Of a stretch of DNA of 64,000 bases, positions 43,768-52,844 are shown one piece after another. Numbering within the stretch: the first letter of the stretch is position 1; each line of letters opens with the position of its first letter. Source of the stretch: Bradyrhizobium sp. Ghvi (GTDB lineage Bacteria > Pseudomonadota > Alphaproteobacteria > Rhizobiales > Xanthobacteraceae); assembly GCF_900115265.1 (NCBI RefSeq), contig NZ_FOVU01000008.1, positions 265,999 to 329,998 of the forward strand, read 5' to 3'. Both the position numbers and the translations under genes were made by a program. The notes beneath the pieces were generated by a model. It was given only the letters and a program-made list of their open reading frames with translations. It was not told the DNA's origin and searched no databases.

Positions 43768-44658
43768 CTAGAGGCCTATCTTATTGAAGGTCCGGCTGAT
43801 CCAGGACCCCTGATTCTCGCTCGGCTCGAGACCGCCGGATTTTACAAGATTATAGGCGTCCTTGTACCAGCGGCTGTCAGGAAAATTGTGGCCGAGCACG
43901 GCGGCGGCGGTCTGGGCCTCGCCGACGATGCCGATCGACATATAGGCCTCGGTGAGGCGGTAGAGCGCTTCCTCGACGTGGCGCGTGGTCTGGTACTGCG
44001 TCACGACGGCCTTGTAACGGTTGATCGCGGCGGTGTAGTCGCGCTTCTGCATGTAATAGCGGCCGACCGCCATTTCCTTGCCGGCGAGCTGGTCGCGGGC
44101 GCCCTCGATCTTGGCCTTGGCGGACGTCGCATATTCGGACGTCGGATATTTGCGCACCACCTCTTCCAGAGCGGCGATCGCCTTCTCGGTGCGGCCCTGG
44201 TCGCGATTGATGTCCGGGATCTGGTCGTAATGCGAGGCGGCGATCAGGTACTGCGCATAGGCAGCGTCCGGGCTGCCGGGATGCAGCGTGACGTAGCGGG
44301 TCGCAGCACCGATGCAGCTGTCATAGTCGCCGCCCTGGTAGGACGCGTAGGCCGACATCAGCAGCGATTTGCGCGCCCAGTCCGAATAAGGATGCTGGCG
44401 GTCGACTTCCTCGAACTTCTTGTTCGCCGCCTTCATGTCCTTCTTTTCGTTCATGAGGTACAAGCCCTCATTGTAGATCTTGTCGGCGGGCTCCTCGACG
44501 AAGGTGTCGTCCTTGTTGAGAAACTTGTCCCAGAGCGCGCCGGTGCCGCAGCCCGCCAGCGGCAAGGCAAGCACGAAAAGGGTCGCGGCCTGAAGCAGCC
44601 GACGTGTCCCGATCGGAGAAACCAAGAGATATCCGCGCGTCATACGCTGTGCCGACAT
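43768..44658 (-). CDS. bamD: Outer membrane assembly lipoprotein BamD
   Basis: Lipoprotein of 296 residues of the BAM complex, which inserts beta-barrel proteins into the outer membrane. The lipobox LPLAGC lies at about residue 33-38 after a hydrophobic segment. The rest is five TPR-like units (for example YNEGLYLMNEKKDMKAANKKFEEV, PDAAYAQYLIAASHYDQIP, KAIAALEEVVRKYPTSEYATSA and EEALYRLTEAYMSIG), matching BamD/ComL. The start at 44658 or the in-frame ATG at 44643 are possible. It lies 25 bases upstream of recN and about 235 bases downstream of lpxC. Confidence 0.93.
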   Translation of the reverse strand: MSAQRMTRGYLLVSPIGTRRLLQAATLFVLALPLAGCGTGALWDKFLNKDDTFVEEPADKIYNEGLYLMNEKKDMKAANKKFEEVDRQHPYSDWARKSLLMSAYASYQGGDYDSCIGAATRYVTLHPGSPDAAYAQYLIAASHYDQIPDINRDQGRTEKAIAALEEVVRKYPTSEYATSAKAKIEGARDQLAGKEMAVGRYYMQKRDYTAAINRYKAVVTQYQTTRHVEEALYRLTEAYMSIGIVGEAQTAAAVLGHNFPDSRWYKDAYNLVKSGGLEPSENQGSWISRTFNKIGL

Positions 44659-44893
44659 GAATTTTAGACCTGACGCCCTGTGATGCGGTGCCCGCTAGCC
44701 CATGATCCCCATCATGGGCGCGAAATGTAACCGTGGTGCCTGCCACGCGACCACGTCGGTGTAACCGAAAATCGATTGTTAACCCATCGGATAGGCAGGC
44801 ATTCCGCCCGGAATAAGGCGAAAACGCCGCAATCCTAGTCGATCATGGTTACCAGGAGTTTCCCGGAGAAAGGCCGCCGACCGCACTTGGCGT

Positions 44894-45856
44894 TCAGGAC
44901 ACGTCCGGCCCGTAGGCCGCGGCGATCCGGCCGCCAACGATACCGCTGCCAACCTCGACCACGGGACGCGTGGTGCGGCGGGCCGCCTCACCCTCGACCA
45001 CCCGCCAGGCGGTACGGTCGGCGAGCATCGCGGTCAGGACAGCGTGGTTGAGCTTGTGGCCGCCGCGCACCGAGCGATAGGCACCAAGCAACGGCAGGCC
45101 GGCCAGCGCGAGATCGCCGATTACGTCCAGCACCTTGTGGCGGGCGCATTCATCGGCGTAGCGCAGGCCCTCGGCGTTGAGCAGTCGCTCGTCGTCGAAC
45201 ACGACGGTATTTTCGAAGGAGGCGCCAAGCGCATAGCCTGCGCTCCAGAGCCGGGCAACATCACCCATCAGACCGAAGGTCCGGGCACGGCCGACTTCGC
45301 GGCGGAAGCGTTCCGGATTGACATCGAAACCATAGCTCTGCTGGCCGATGACGGGATTGGTGAAGTCGATCTCGACCTCGGCGCGGAATCCATTGGCGTA
45401 GGGCCGGATCTCACCGAAGGCGTCACCCATCTTGACCGAGACCGGCTTCAAGACCTGGATGAACCGGCGCTGTGCCGGCTGGCTGACGATGCCGGCCTGA
45501 TCGATGGCCGCGATGAAGGCCGCGGCGCTGCCGTCCATGATCGGTACTTCCGGACCATCGACTTCGATGATGGCGTTGTCGACACCCATGCCCCGCAGCG
45601 CAGCAAGCACATGCTCGGCGGTGGAGATCAGCGGACCGTTGCGGTCGCCGAGGACGGTCGCCAAATCGGTTGCAACGACCTGCTCGGCGGTCGCTTGGAT
45701 CTCGCGGTCACATCCCTCAAGTCCGGTGCGGACAAAAATAAAACCCGCATCGATAGGTGCAGGTCCCAACGTGAGGGTGACGGGAAGACCGGAATGAACG
45801 CCAACGCCGGCCACGGTGGCTTGCGCACGAAGCGTTGTTTGCCGGCTAAATTTCAT
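44894..45856 (-). CDS. lpxC: UDP-3-O-acyl-N-acetylglucosamine deacetylase
   Basis: First committed enzyme of lipid A synthesis, 320 residues, a zinc deacetylase. Both domains of the LpxC fold are present. Catalytic-zinc residues are in STAEHVLAAL (His), and in GGHKLNH together with ARHKVLDVIGDLALAG (His/Asp). The start ATG at 45856 begins MKFSRQTTLRAQATVAGVGVHSG, the usual LpxC N-terminus. A GTG 15 bases earlier is in frame but less likely. It lies downstream of ftsZ in the dcw cluster, separated by a 363-base gap that contains a strong hairpin. Confidence 0.95.
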   Translation of the reverse strand: MKFSRQTTLRAQATVAGVGVHSGLPVTLTLGPAPIDAGFIFVRTGLEGCDREIQATAEQVVATDLATVLGDRNGPLISTAEHVLAALRGMGVDNAIIEVDGPEVPIMDGSAAAFIAAIDQAGIVSQPAQRRFIQVLKPVSVKMGDAFGEIRPYANGFRAEVEIDFTNPVIGQQSYGFDVNPERFRREVGRARTFGLMGDVARLWSAGYALGASFENTVVFDDERLLNAEGLRYADECARHKVLDVIGDLALAGLPLLGAYRSVRGGHKLNHAVLTAMLADRTAWRVVEGEAARRTTRPVVEVGSGIVGGRIAAAYGPDVS

Positions 45857-46160
45857 CAGGAACCGCCCCACTACGACCCATTGCGACTTATACTAGACCC
45901 GACTGATCGATTGAGATCGACCGTCCGAATCTCCGTATCCCCAAGTCACGCCCGAACCATAGTCACTGCCCTAAACAGCGCCAACTCACGCTTTTTTACC
46001 GATTGTTACCCCAAACCCGCCGTATTCGCGCCAAGGCTTAACCAAATTGCGCCGGGGATTTGGACCGATAGCGGCAGCTTTAGTGAAGCACCCAACAGGT
46101 AATTAATGATTTAAAATCAGTTGCTTGAGTGCGCAATCCGGGCATGCACGGGACAAAAGG

Positions 46161-46195
46161 AAAGGTCCCGGCGAGCGTCTCGCCGGGACCTTTTT
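46161..46195. terminator. Strong hairpin downstream of ftsZ
   Basis: GGTCCCGGCGAG-CGT-CTCGCCGGGACC, a perfect 12-base stem, flanked by AAA and TTTTT. The T-run lies on the plus strand; on the minus strand the exit is CCTTTCCTTTTG. It lies 25 bases past the ftsZ stop, so it may stop or attenuate the ftsZ transcript before lpxC. The rest of 45857-46160 is AT-richer and probably holds the lpxC promoter. Confidence 0.8.
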
Positions 46196-46219
46196 GCGTC
46201 TGCCTTATTGTAACAATCC

Positions 46220-48019
46220 TCAGGTCGCCTGCCGCCGCAGGAAGGCCGGGATATCAAGATGGTCGTCTCCCTGTGGCGCCGGCGCAACAGGTGCGGGGCG
46301 GCCATGGGCGTCGAGGCCTTGTGGCGCTGGCCGGCGGGCATATTCCGATACCGGCTCGCTGGCGGCGATCTGTTGCTGCACCGTCCGCTGCGGCTTGCGC
46401 TCGGGCAACGCCGGCATGGCGGGACCGGCGGTGCGGGCAGCGATCGGGGCCTCGGTGTCCTCGTCACGACGGCCGAGGCCGACATTGGCGAGACGCTGGA
46501 GCAGCGACAGGCGGGTCTTTTGCGGGGTCTCCTCGTCCACCTCGCCACGGGCCTGACGAAGCTCGGCCTGGGCCGGCATCGGCAGCTCGTCGAGGCGCGG
46601 CATGCGTGGCGCGCGGGGCGGCGCACGCTCGGCCTGCGGCGGGATGAAGGTTTCCGGCGTCATCGGCTCATGCATGGCGAGCGGCGCCTGCTCAGGTTCC
46701 GGAAACAGCGTGGGCTTCTGCGCGATCGGACGCACGGTGACGTCGCCATAGGTCTGCGGCGCGGGTGCCGGCGGCACCTCTGAAACGGCAGCGGCAATGG
46801 CGGCAAGCGCGGCGCGCTCGACATTGGGGCGCGGAGCGACCGGTGCTGCGGCGGCCGGCGCGGGCGCCGGGACCTGGGCTTCCAGCTTGTGGGCGCGCTC
46901 CGCCAGGCGCTGGTTGTCGGCGCGAAGGCGCGCGGTCAGGTCGGCGAGACGGCTCTCGGCGGCGACGGCGGGAGCCGCGGGAGCCTGCTGCAGCTGTTGC
47001 GGCGCGGCATTCGCGACCGGAGCGGAGGTCGCCTGGCTGTTGCGGGCGATTGCGGCCTGCTCAATGCCGGTGGCAACGACCGAAACGCGGATCAGACCAT
47101 CGAGCGCCTCGTCGAAGGTGGCGCCAACGATGATGTTGGCGTCCTGGTCGACTTCCTCGCGGATGCGGGTCGCGGCTTCGTCGACCTCGAACAGGGTGAG
47201 GTCCTTGCCACCGGTGATCGAGATCAGGAGGCCCTTGGCGCCCTTCATCGAGCTGTCATCGATCAGCGGGTTGGCGATCGCGGCTTCCGCGGCGGTCAGC
47301 GCGCGCTTGTCGCCGGAGGCTTCGCCGGTGCCCATCATCGCCTTACCCATCTCACGCATGACGGCGCGGACGTCGGCGAAGTCGAGGTTGATCAGGCCTT
47401 CCTTGACCATCAGGTCGGTGATGCAGGCCACACCCGAATAGAGCACCTGGTCGGCCATCGCGAAGGCGTCGGCAAAGGTGGTCTTCTCGTTGGCCACCCG
47501 GAACAGGTTCTGGTTCGGGATGATCAGGAGCGTGTCGACGACCTTGTGCAGCTCGTTGATGCCGGCTTCGGCGGTGCGCATGCGGCGGCCGCCCTCGAAG
47601 TGGAACGGCTTGGTGACGACGCCGACGGTGAGGATACCCATGTCGCGCGCGGTCTTGGCGATGACGGGAGCTGCACCGGTGCCGGTGCCGCCGCCCATGC
47701 CGGCGGTGACGAACACCATGTTGGCGCCCGAGAGATGATCGCGGAGCTCGTCGATGACTTCTTCTGCCGCGGCGGCGCCGACGTTCGGCTGCGAACCTGC
47801 GCCGAGCCCTTGCGTCACGGCGGTGCCCATCTGCACGATGCGCTGCGCCTTCGACATCGTCAGCGCCTGCGCGTCGGTGTTGGCGACCACGAAGTCGACG
47901 CCCTGCAGGCCCGCCGTGATCATGTTATTGACGGCGTTGCCGCCGGCGCCTCCGACGCCGAACACGGTGATGCGGGGCTTCAACTCGTGAATATCAGGAA
48001 CGTTGATGCTGATGGTCAT
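46220..48019 (-). CDS. ftsZ: Cell division protein FtsZ
   Basis: Tubulin-like GTPase of 599 residues that forms the Z ring. The N-terminal GTPase core (about 1-320) has VGGAGGNAVNNMI, the G-box MGGGTGTGAAP (about 108-118), NFADV-type NLDFADV and the T7 loop. Residues 320-580 are a long Pro/Ala-rich disordered linker, longer than in E. coli but usual in Alphaproteobacteria. The C-terminal conserved peptide is LDIPAFLRRQ, the FtsA/ZipA/MinD binding site. The start at 48019 follows ftsA by 87 bases, and a hairpin follows the gene. Confidence 0.96.
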   Translation of the reverse strand: MTISINVPDIHELKPRITVFGVGGAGGNAVNNMITAGLQGVDFVVANTDAQALTMSKAQRIVQMGTAVTQGLGAGSQPNVGAAAAEEVIDELRDHLSGANMVFVTAGMGGGTGTGAAPVIAKTARDMGILTVGVVTKPFHFEGGRRMRTAEAGINELHKVVDTLLIIPNQNLFRVANEKTTFADAFAMADQVLYSGVACITDLMVKEGLINLDFADVRAVMREMGKAMMGTGEASGDKRALTAAEAAIANPLIDDSSMKGAKGLLISITGGKDLTLFEVDEAATRIREEVDQDANIIVGATFDEALDGLIRVSVVATGIEQAAIARNSQATSAPVANAAPQQLQQAPAAPAVAAESRLADLTARLRADNQRLAERAHKLEAQVPAPAPAAAAPVAPRPNVERAALAAIAAAVSEVPPAPAPQTYGDVTVRPIAQKPTLFPEPEQAPLAMHEPMTPETFIPPQAERAPPRAPRMPRLDELPMPAQAELRQARGEVDEETPQKTRLSLLQRLANVGLGRRDEDTEAPIAARTAGPAMPALPERKPQRTVQQQIAASEPVSEYARRPAPQGLDAHGRPAPVAPAPQGDDHLDIPAFLRRQAT

Positions 48020-48106
48020 GTTTGCCTCTCGATCACGCGCGCGTGGGTTCGCCCCGGCCTGCGGCCGCGGGAGTTGGTGAAAATCGACATCTGTGGAAAG
48101 CGGTCA

Positions 48107-49429
48107 TCAAAAGCCCTCGCGTAGCCATCGTCCGACCTTTCCGAAATAACCGCCGGTCCCTGTCCTGACCTGCTGCCGCGTATGCCGCGGTTCGACATGT
48201 TCGTGGTGAACATATTGCGGGTAGACGAGAAGTCCGGCCGGCACCGCGAACGCGGCGTTCTTCGCCTCGTTGGGCAACCGGCCAAAACCGAGCGGACGTC
48301 CGACCCGCACGGGCCGGCCGAGAATTTGCGTTCCAAGCTCGACGAGGCCGGTGAGCTGCGAGGCGCCGCCCGAGAGCACGACGCGGCCCTTGGGTTCTGC
48401 TGCGAAGGGCGAATCCTTCAGCTTGTCCCGAACCATTTCGAAGACTTCCTCGGCACGATGCTTGACGATATTGGCGATGGTGGCGCGCGAAACGATCTGC
48501 GGCAGATCCTGGTCGTCACCGGCCGTCGGCACAGACATCAGCTCACGCGAGTCCGATCCGCCGGTGATGACGGTTCCGTATAACGTCTTGATTCGCTCGG
48601 CATCGGCAATGGTGGCCGAGAGTCCGCGCGCGAGATCCATCGTGATGTGTTGCCCGCCGACCGCAAATCCGGCCGCGTGCACGAAGCGACCGCCGGAATA
48701 GACCGCGATCGTGGTGGTGCCCGCGCCCATCTCGACCACTGCGGCGCCGAGATCGGCCTCGTCGTCGGTCAGCACCGACAGCCCGGCCACATAGGGACTT
48801 GCCGCCATGGCCTCGACGTTGAGATGACAACGCTCTACGGCCAGCATCAGGTTGCGCGCCACGGTGGCGTCACAGGTGACGACGTTCATGTCGACGCCGA
48901 ATTGATGTGCGACCATGCCGCGCGGATCGCGGATGCCCTTGACGCCGTCGAGCGTGTAGCCGACCGGCAGCGCATGCAGCACGGTACGGCCCTCGCCGGT
49001 GGCATGGCGCATGCCGGTGGAGGTGACGCGGCTGACGTCGGCCGGCGTCACCGCGCCGCCGCGAATGTCGGCGGCGGCTTCGACCAGCTGCCCCGCGAGC
49101 CGGCCGCCGGAGACCGACAGCAAAACGGATTCGACCCGCACCTTGGCCATTTTCTCGGCAATGCCGACGGCCTGTCGCACGGCCTGCTCACATTCGCCGA
49201 GATCGACCACCGCGCCGGCCTTCATGCCGCGCGACTGGATCTGGCTGTAGCCGATCAATTCCACCGCATGGGTGCGGCCGCGCAGCGCCTCGCTGGGCGC
49301 CGACGGTTTCAGCCGCGCGATCATGCAGGCGATCTTGCTGGTGCCAATGTCGAGGCATGCGACGAGGCCGCCGCGCTTGTGCGGCATCGGGCGCGTCTTC
49401 GGCGTCTGGGTGCGATCAAGACCGGTCAT
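48107..49429 (-). CDS. ftsA: Cell division protein FtsA
   Basis: Actin-like ATPase of 440 residues that tethers FtsZ to the membrane. Phosphate 1 (CLDIGTSKIACMIARL), the FtsA-specific SHS2 insert (about 90-170: DLGECEQAVRQAVGIAEKM), phosphate 2 (AAVVEMGAGTTTIAVYSGG) and adenosine loop (GRVVLSGGASQLTGLVELG) are in order. The C-terminal GRWLREGF is the amphipathic membrane anchor. Start overlaps the ftsQ stop (ATGA), so translation of ftsQ and ftsA is coupled. Confidence 0.95.
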   Translation of the reverse strand: MTGLDRTQTPKTRPMPHKRGGLVACLDIGTSKIACMIARLKPSAPSEALRGRTHAVELIGYSQIQSRGMKAGAVVDLGECEQAVRQAVGIAEKMAKVRVESVLLSVSGGRLAGQLVEAAADIRGGAVTPADVSRVTSTGMRHATGEGRTVLHALPVGYTLDGVKGIRDPRGMVAHQFGVDMNVVTCDATVARNLMLAVERCHLNVEAMAASPYVAGLSVLTDDEADLGAAVVEMGAGTTTIAVYSGGRFVHAAGFAVGGQHITMDLARGLSATIADAERIKTLYGTVITGGSDSRELMSVPTAGDDQDLPQIVSRATIANIVKHRAEEVFEMVRDKLKDSPFAAEPKGRVVLSGGASQLTGLVELGTQILGRPVRVGRPLGFGRLPNEAKNAAFAVPAGLLVYPQYVHHEHVEPRHTRQQVRTGTGGYFGKVGRWLREGF

Positions 49430-50454
49430 GCGGCGTCCCCGGCCTTCTTTTTCTTCTTGTCCTTGAACAGGTCCTCGCGCGCCTTGGCGGCGTCGTCGGA
49501 CAGCTGCACCACCAGGCGGTCGGGCAGGCGCATGTCGATCGCGACGATGTCCTTCGAGAACAGCCTTTCGTCCTTGTCGAGCTTGGAGAGCGCAGCAAGC
49601 GCGTTGCCGACATCCTGCTCGGGCAGGCGGACGTCGAGACCGTCCTTCAACCTCAGATTCCAGCGCCGCTCACCGACATAGATCGCGGCTTTGGTCACCG
49701 AGTTCACCTGCGGATAACGGGCAAGCAGCGCCAGGAAGTCGCGGGCCTGGGTGTCGGCGCCCTTGCCGACCACGAGCGGCAGCGTCAGGAACCGACGCGA
49801 GACATAGGGCTCGAGCAGCGCACCATCGTCGGCGATGACGGAGAGCCGGCCGGCCTCCTGCCACAAGGCGAACGCCTTCCGCTCGGTGATTTCGATCATG
49901 AGCTGGCCCGGATAGAGCTTCAGCACGGTCGCATCCGCAATCCAGGGATTGGTCTTGAGCTTGTCGCGGACGTCGTCGGCATCGAGGAACAGCAGCGAGG
50001 AGCGGCCGCTGACGCCGCCGATCGCGAGGATCTCGTCCTGGCTGAGCTGCTTGCGGCCGTTGATCACGACGGAGGTGATGCGGAAGCCGGCTGAATTGGC
50101 CATGGCGTTGCGCGCGTCGCTGACGGCGGTGATGAAATCCTGGAGATGGCCGCCCTTGACTATGCCAAGAGCGCAGCTGCCGATCAGCAGCAGCACGGTC
50201 ATGCTGATCCCGACCCGGCGCGGCAGATAGCGCTCGATCAGCGCGACAATGCGCGGCGGCGGCTCGCGCTCGACGAGGGCCTTGACCTTGATCTTCTGCC
50301 TGGCGGCGGCGCGCTTCTCTTGAAGTCTTTCCTGGCGCTTATCCTGCACCCACTCGCGCAGAAGCACGACCGCTCCGATAGCGGCCGCCTTCAGGTCAGC
50401 TTGGGGCCTCAGCGATCTCACAAACGACCGGGTGAGGCTTCCTGCACCATCCAT
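49426..50454 (-). CDS. ftsQ: Cell division protein FtsQ
   Basis: Bitopic divisome protein of 342 residues that links cytoplasmic and periplasmic parts. A basic cytoplasmic tail (1-95), one membrane segment (about 97-120, ISMTVLLLIGSCALGIV), a POTRA domain beginning FRITSVVINGRKQLSQDEILAI and the beta domain (LYPGQLMIEITERKAFALWQEAGRLSVIADDGALL) agree with FtsQ. The end has a Lys/Ala-rich tail. It overlaps ftsA. The 347-base region upstream (50455-50801) has no gene I can support; it is T/A-rich near 50645-50800 and likely holds a promoter for ftsQAZ. Confidence 0.93.
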   Translation of the reverse strand: MDGAGSLTRSFVRSLRPQADLKAAAIGAVVLLREWVQDKRQERLQEKRAAARQKIKVKALVEREPPPRIVALIERYLPRRVGISMTVLLLIGSCALGIVKGGHLQDFITAVSDARNAMANSAGFRITSVVINGRKQLSQDEILAIGGVSGRSSLLFLDADDVRDKLKTNPWIADATVLKLYPGQLMIEITERKAFALWQEAGRLSVIADDGALLEPYVSRRFLTLPLVVGKGADTQARDFLALLARYPQVNSVTKAAIYVGERRWNLRLKDGLDVRLPEQDVGNALAALSKLDKDERLFSKDIVAIDMRLPDRLVVQLSDDAAKAREDLFKDKKKKKAGDAA

Positions 50455-50801
50455 TGCACGAGCTCGTCAACAGTTTGCCCGCGACACCGCGCGGGTCCTG
50501 GCGAACATGACGTCTCGGTCGTGCCGGGCCGGGTGATGGTCTTCGATCGAAGAAACCGCTCCCCTTCAAAGCGTTCGCCGGCCGGATACATCCGAAACGG
50601 CTCACGCGCCGGCAGCCAAAACGCCATATGCGCCGCCAGCGTTAACCTTCGGACGTCCTGGTAAACAAAAGGTAAAATTCGTTAACGCGGGATGCTTTTT
50701 GCCGAGGCAAGTGAGGCAGTTGCGCCACGATGTCCGGCATTTTACCGGTTTTGGCCGTCAAATTGGCCAATTTGGGCGGCCCGCCCGTTAACCAATCCTA
50801 A

Positions 50802-51788
50802 TTATTTCCGCACCCGCCGCACGGCCAGCTCGATCAGGTCGCGGAGGAAGTCGACGAATGCGATGCCCTCGGCTTTCAGCGCCTTGGGGTAGAGCGAGGA
50901 CTTGGTCAACCCCGGGAGCGTGTTGGTTTCGAGATAGACCAGCCCCTTCTCCGAGACGATGAAGTCGGAGCGGGAATAGCCAGAGCAGGACATGGCCCGG
51001 TGCGCCAGCATGGCCTGCCTCTTGAGCGCGGCGGTAACCTCGGGGGTGAAGCGGCCCGGGCAGATCTCCTGAGTCGTCGACAGCAGATATTTTGCGGCGT
51101 AATCGAAATTGCCCTCACCCGGAATGATCTCGATCGGGGGCAACGAGATGATCGAGCCGTCGGTGCGCTCCAGCACGCCGCAGGTCGCCTCGACCCCGGC
51201 GATGTAGGGCTCGATCACGTAGTCTTCGTGCTTGGCCGCATTGCGGACGGCGACGAGATCCTGCCTGGCGTTGACGAAGATCAGGCCGTAGCTCGATCCG
51301 TCGCGCGCAGGTTTTGCGATCAGCCTGCCATATTCGGCGAAAGCGTCATCGATGTCCTCGAGCGCGATGCCCGCAGGCGGCGTGACCCCACCGAGCGCGG
51401 CAAAGCGCTTGGCCGCGATCTTGTCGAAGGCGAGATGCGAGGAGGCCGAGCCGGAGCCGGTGAACGGCACACCACGCGCCTCGCACATCACTTGCAATTC
51501 GCCGTTCTCGGCGCAGCCGCCATGCAGGCTCAGCACCAGCACGCGGTCTTCCACCTTGGCCTGGTCGAGCGCCTGCGCCAGTGGAATGCCCCGCGTGCCG
51601 GGCTTGAACTCATCCTCGAAGGGCCGAGAATGTTCGAGCAGCTGCTTCGGCTGCACGAGGTGCACCTTGTCCTCGACATCCCAGAACCAGAGATCGGCCT
51701 CGGGCAGCGCCTGCTGCAACGCCTGGGCCGACGCGACGGAAACCAGACGCTCGCGGTTTGAGCCGCCGAAGAGGATGGTGGTGCGCAT
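50802..51788 (-). CDS. ddl: D-alanine--D-alanine ligase family protein
   Basis: ATP-grasp ligase of about 328 residues for the D-Ala-D-Ala end of the wall peptide. The N-terminal ILFGGSNRERLVSVASAQAL retains the substrate-binding Glu; the ATP-binding KPARDGSSYGLIFV, DYAAKYLL and the metal-binding RSDFIVSEKGLVYLETNTLPGLTKSS (E and N ligands) follow. Details differ from classical DdlB (SNRERLVSV instead of TSAEREVSL), so it belongs to a separate alphaproteobacterial branch. MRTT at 51788 is the better start because GGG lies eight bases upstream. It follows murB, with a P2 repeat in between. Confidence 0.87.
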   Translation of the reverse strand: MRTTILFGGSNRERLVSVASAQALQQALPEADLWFWDVEDKVHLVQPKQLLEHSRPFEDEFKPGTRGIPLAQALDQAKVEDRVLVLSLHGGCAENGELQVMCEARGVPFTGSGSASSHLAFDKIAAKRFAALGGVTPPAGIALEDIDDAFAEYGRLIAKPARDGSSYGLIFVNARQDLVAVRNAAKHEDYVIEPYIAGVEATCGVLERTDGSIISLPPIEIIPGEGNFDYAAKYLLSTTQEICPGRFTPEVTAALKRQAMLAHRAMSCSGYSRSDFIVSEKGLVYLETNTLPGLTKSSLYPKALKAEGIAFVDFLRDLIELAVRRVRK

Positions 51789-51815
51789 GTTCATAGCCCG
51801 AAATATCTCCAGTTC

Positions 51816-51917
51816 GTCATTCCGGGGCGCGACGAAGTCGCGAGCCCGGAATCCATTTCACCACCGTCACTGCCGCCCGATGGATTCCGGGTTCTCGCTT
51901 CGCGAGCCCGGTATGAC
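51816..51917. repeat. P2-type palindromic element between murB and ddl
   Basis: Ends GTCATTCCGGGGCGC and GAGCCCGGTATGAC are near-inverted; inner ACGAAGTCGCGAGCCCGGAAT and ATTCCGGGTTCTCGCTTCG make nested hairpins. The terminal sequences match the uvrD insert. It ends five bases before the murB stop codon. Confidence 0.75.
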
Positions 51918-51922
51918 GGTGA

Positions 51923-52840
51923 CTATGAAACCCCGATCCGCTTGATTTCCCAGTGTAGCTCGATTCCGGAATTTGCCTTCACCCGTTCGCGCACGGTCTC
52001 GCCGAGCGTTTCGATGTCGTGCGCGGTGGCATCGCCGGTGTTGATCAGGAAATTGCAGTGCATCTCGGAGACCTGCGCGCCGCCGACGCGCAGGCCGCGG
52101 CAGCCGGCAGCATCCACCAGCTTCCAGGCGGAATGGCCGGGCGGATTCTTGAAGGTCGAGCCGCCGGTCTTTTCGCGGATCGGCTGCGCCGTCTCGCGGT
52201 GATTTTGCACTTCGGCCATCCGCGCGCGGATCGCTTCAGTGTCCCTGATCTCGCCGCGGAAACGCGCGGAGGTGAAGATGATCGAGGGATCGACGCCGCT
52301 GTTGCGATAGACGAATTTCATGTCGGCATTGGAAAAGACGTGCTTGGTGCCGTCGCGCCCGACGCCGCGCGCCTCGATCAGCACGTCCTTGGTCTCACCG
52401 CCATTGGCGCCCGCGTTCATGCGTAGCGCGCCGCCGATGGTGCCGGGAATACCGAAGTAGAACTCGAGCCCGCCGATATTGGCAGAAGCCGCGACCTCGG
52501 CGACGCGCTTATCGAGCGCAGCCGCGCCGGCGGTGACGACATCGCCGCCCGCAACGGCCTCACCAAAAGCGCGCGGCGAAAGGCGGATCACCACGCCCGC
52601 AATGCCGCCGTCGCGCACAATGAGATTGGAGCCGACGCCGACGACATAGACGGGAATGTCGGGTGCGAGATGCGCGAGGAAATAAGCGAGATCGTCCTCG
52701 TCCGCTGGTGTGAACAGCACCTGCGCCGGCCCCCCGACGCGAAACCAGGTCAACTCGGCCAGTGATTGGTTCGCAAGCAGCCGGCCGCGCAACTCCGGCA
52801 TCGCGGCTTTGAGAGCGGGGGTGATGTCGAGAAATCCCAC
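51923..52840 (-). CDS. murB: UDP-N-acetylenolpyruvoylglucosamine reductase
   Basis: FAD enzyme of 305 residues that reduces UDP-GlcNAc-enolpyruvate to UDP-MurNAc with NADPH. FAD-binding blocks WFRVGGPAQVLFTPADEDDLAYFL and VGVGSNLIVRDGG, with GIPGTIGGALRMNAGA (type II-like) and the catalytic-end region EKTGGSTFKNPPGHSAWKLVDAAGCRG and SEMHCNFLINTGDAT. The start codon is a GTG at 52840, whose ribosome site overlaps the murC stop. It is in the same orientation and four bases downstream of murC, thus one unit. Confidence 0.94.
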   Translation of the reverse strand: MGFLDITPALKAAMPELRGRLLANQSLAELTWFRVGGPAQVLFTPADEDDLAYFLAHLAPDIPVYVVGVGSNLIVRDGGIAGVVIRLSPRAFGEAVAGGDVVTAGAAALDKRVAEVAASANIGGLEFYFGIPGTIGGALRMNAGANGGETKDVLIEARGVGRDGTKHVFSNADMKFVYRNSGVDPSIIFTSARFRGEIRDTEAIRARMAEVQNHRETAQPIREKTGGSTFKNPPGHSAWKLVDAAGCRGLRVGGAQVSEMHCNFLINTGDATAHDIETLGETVRERVKANSGIELHWEIKRIGVS

Positions 52841-52844
52841 CGCC

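Noticed and set aside
41827..44667. A very long plus-strand open frame of 946 codons opposite ligA, recN and bamD
   Set aside because: High GC makes antisense frames stay open. Its translation is rich in Arg, Asp and Gly with no family pattern, and three intact genes lie on the other strand.
50396..50627. Two minus-strand open frames of 69 codons before ftsQ
   Set aside because: They overlap each other and the ftsQ start, have no ribosome site, and their sequences look random.
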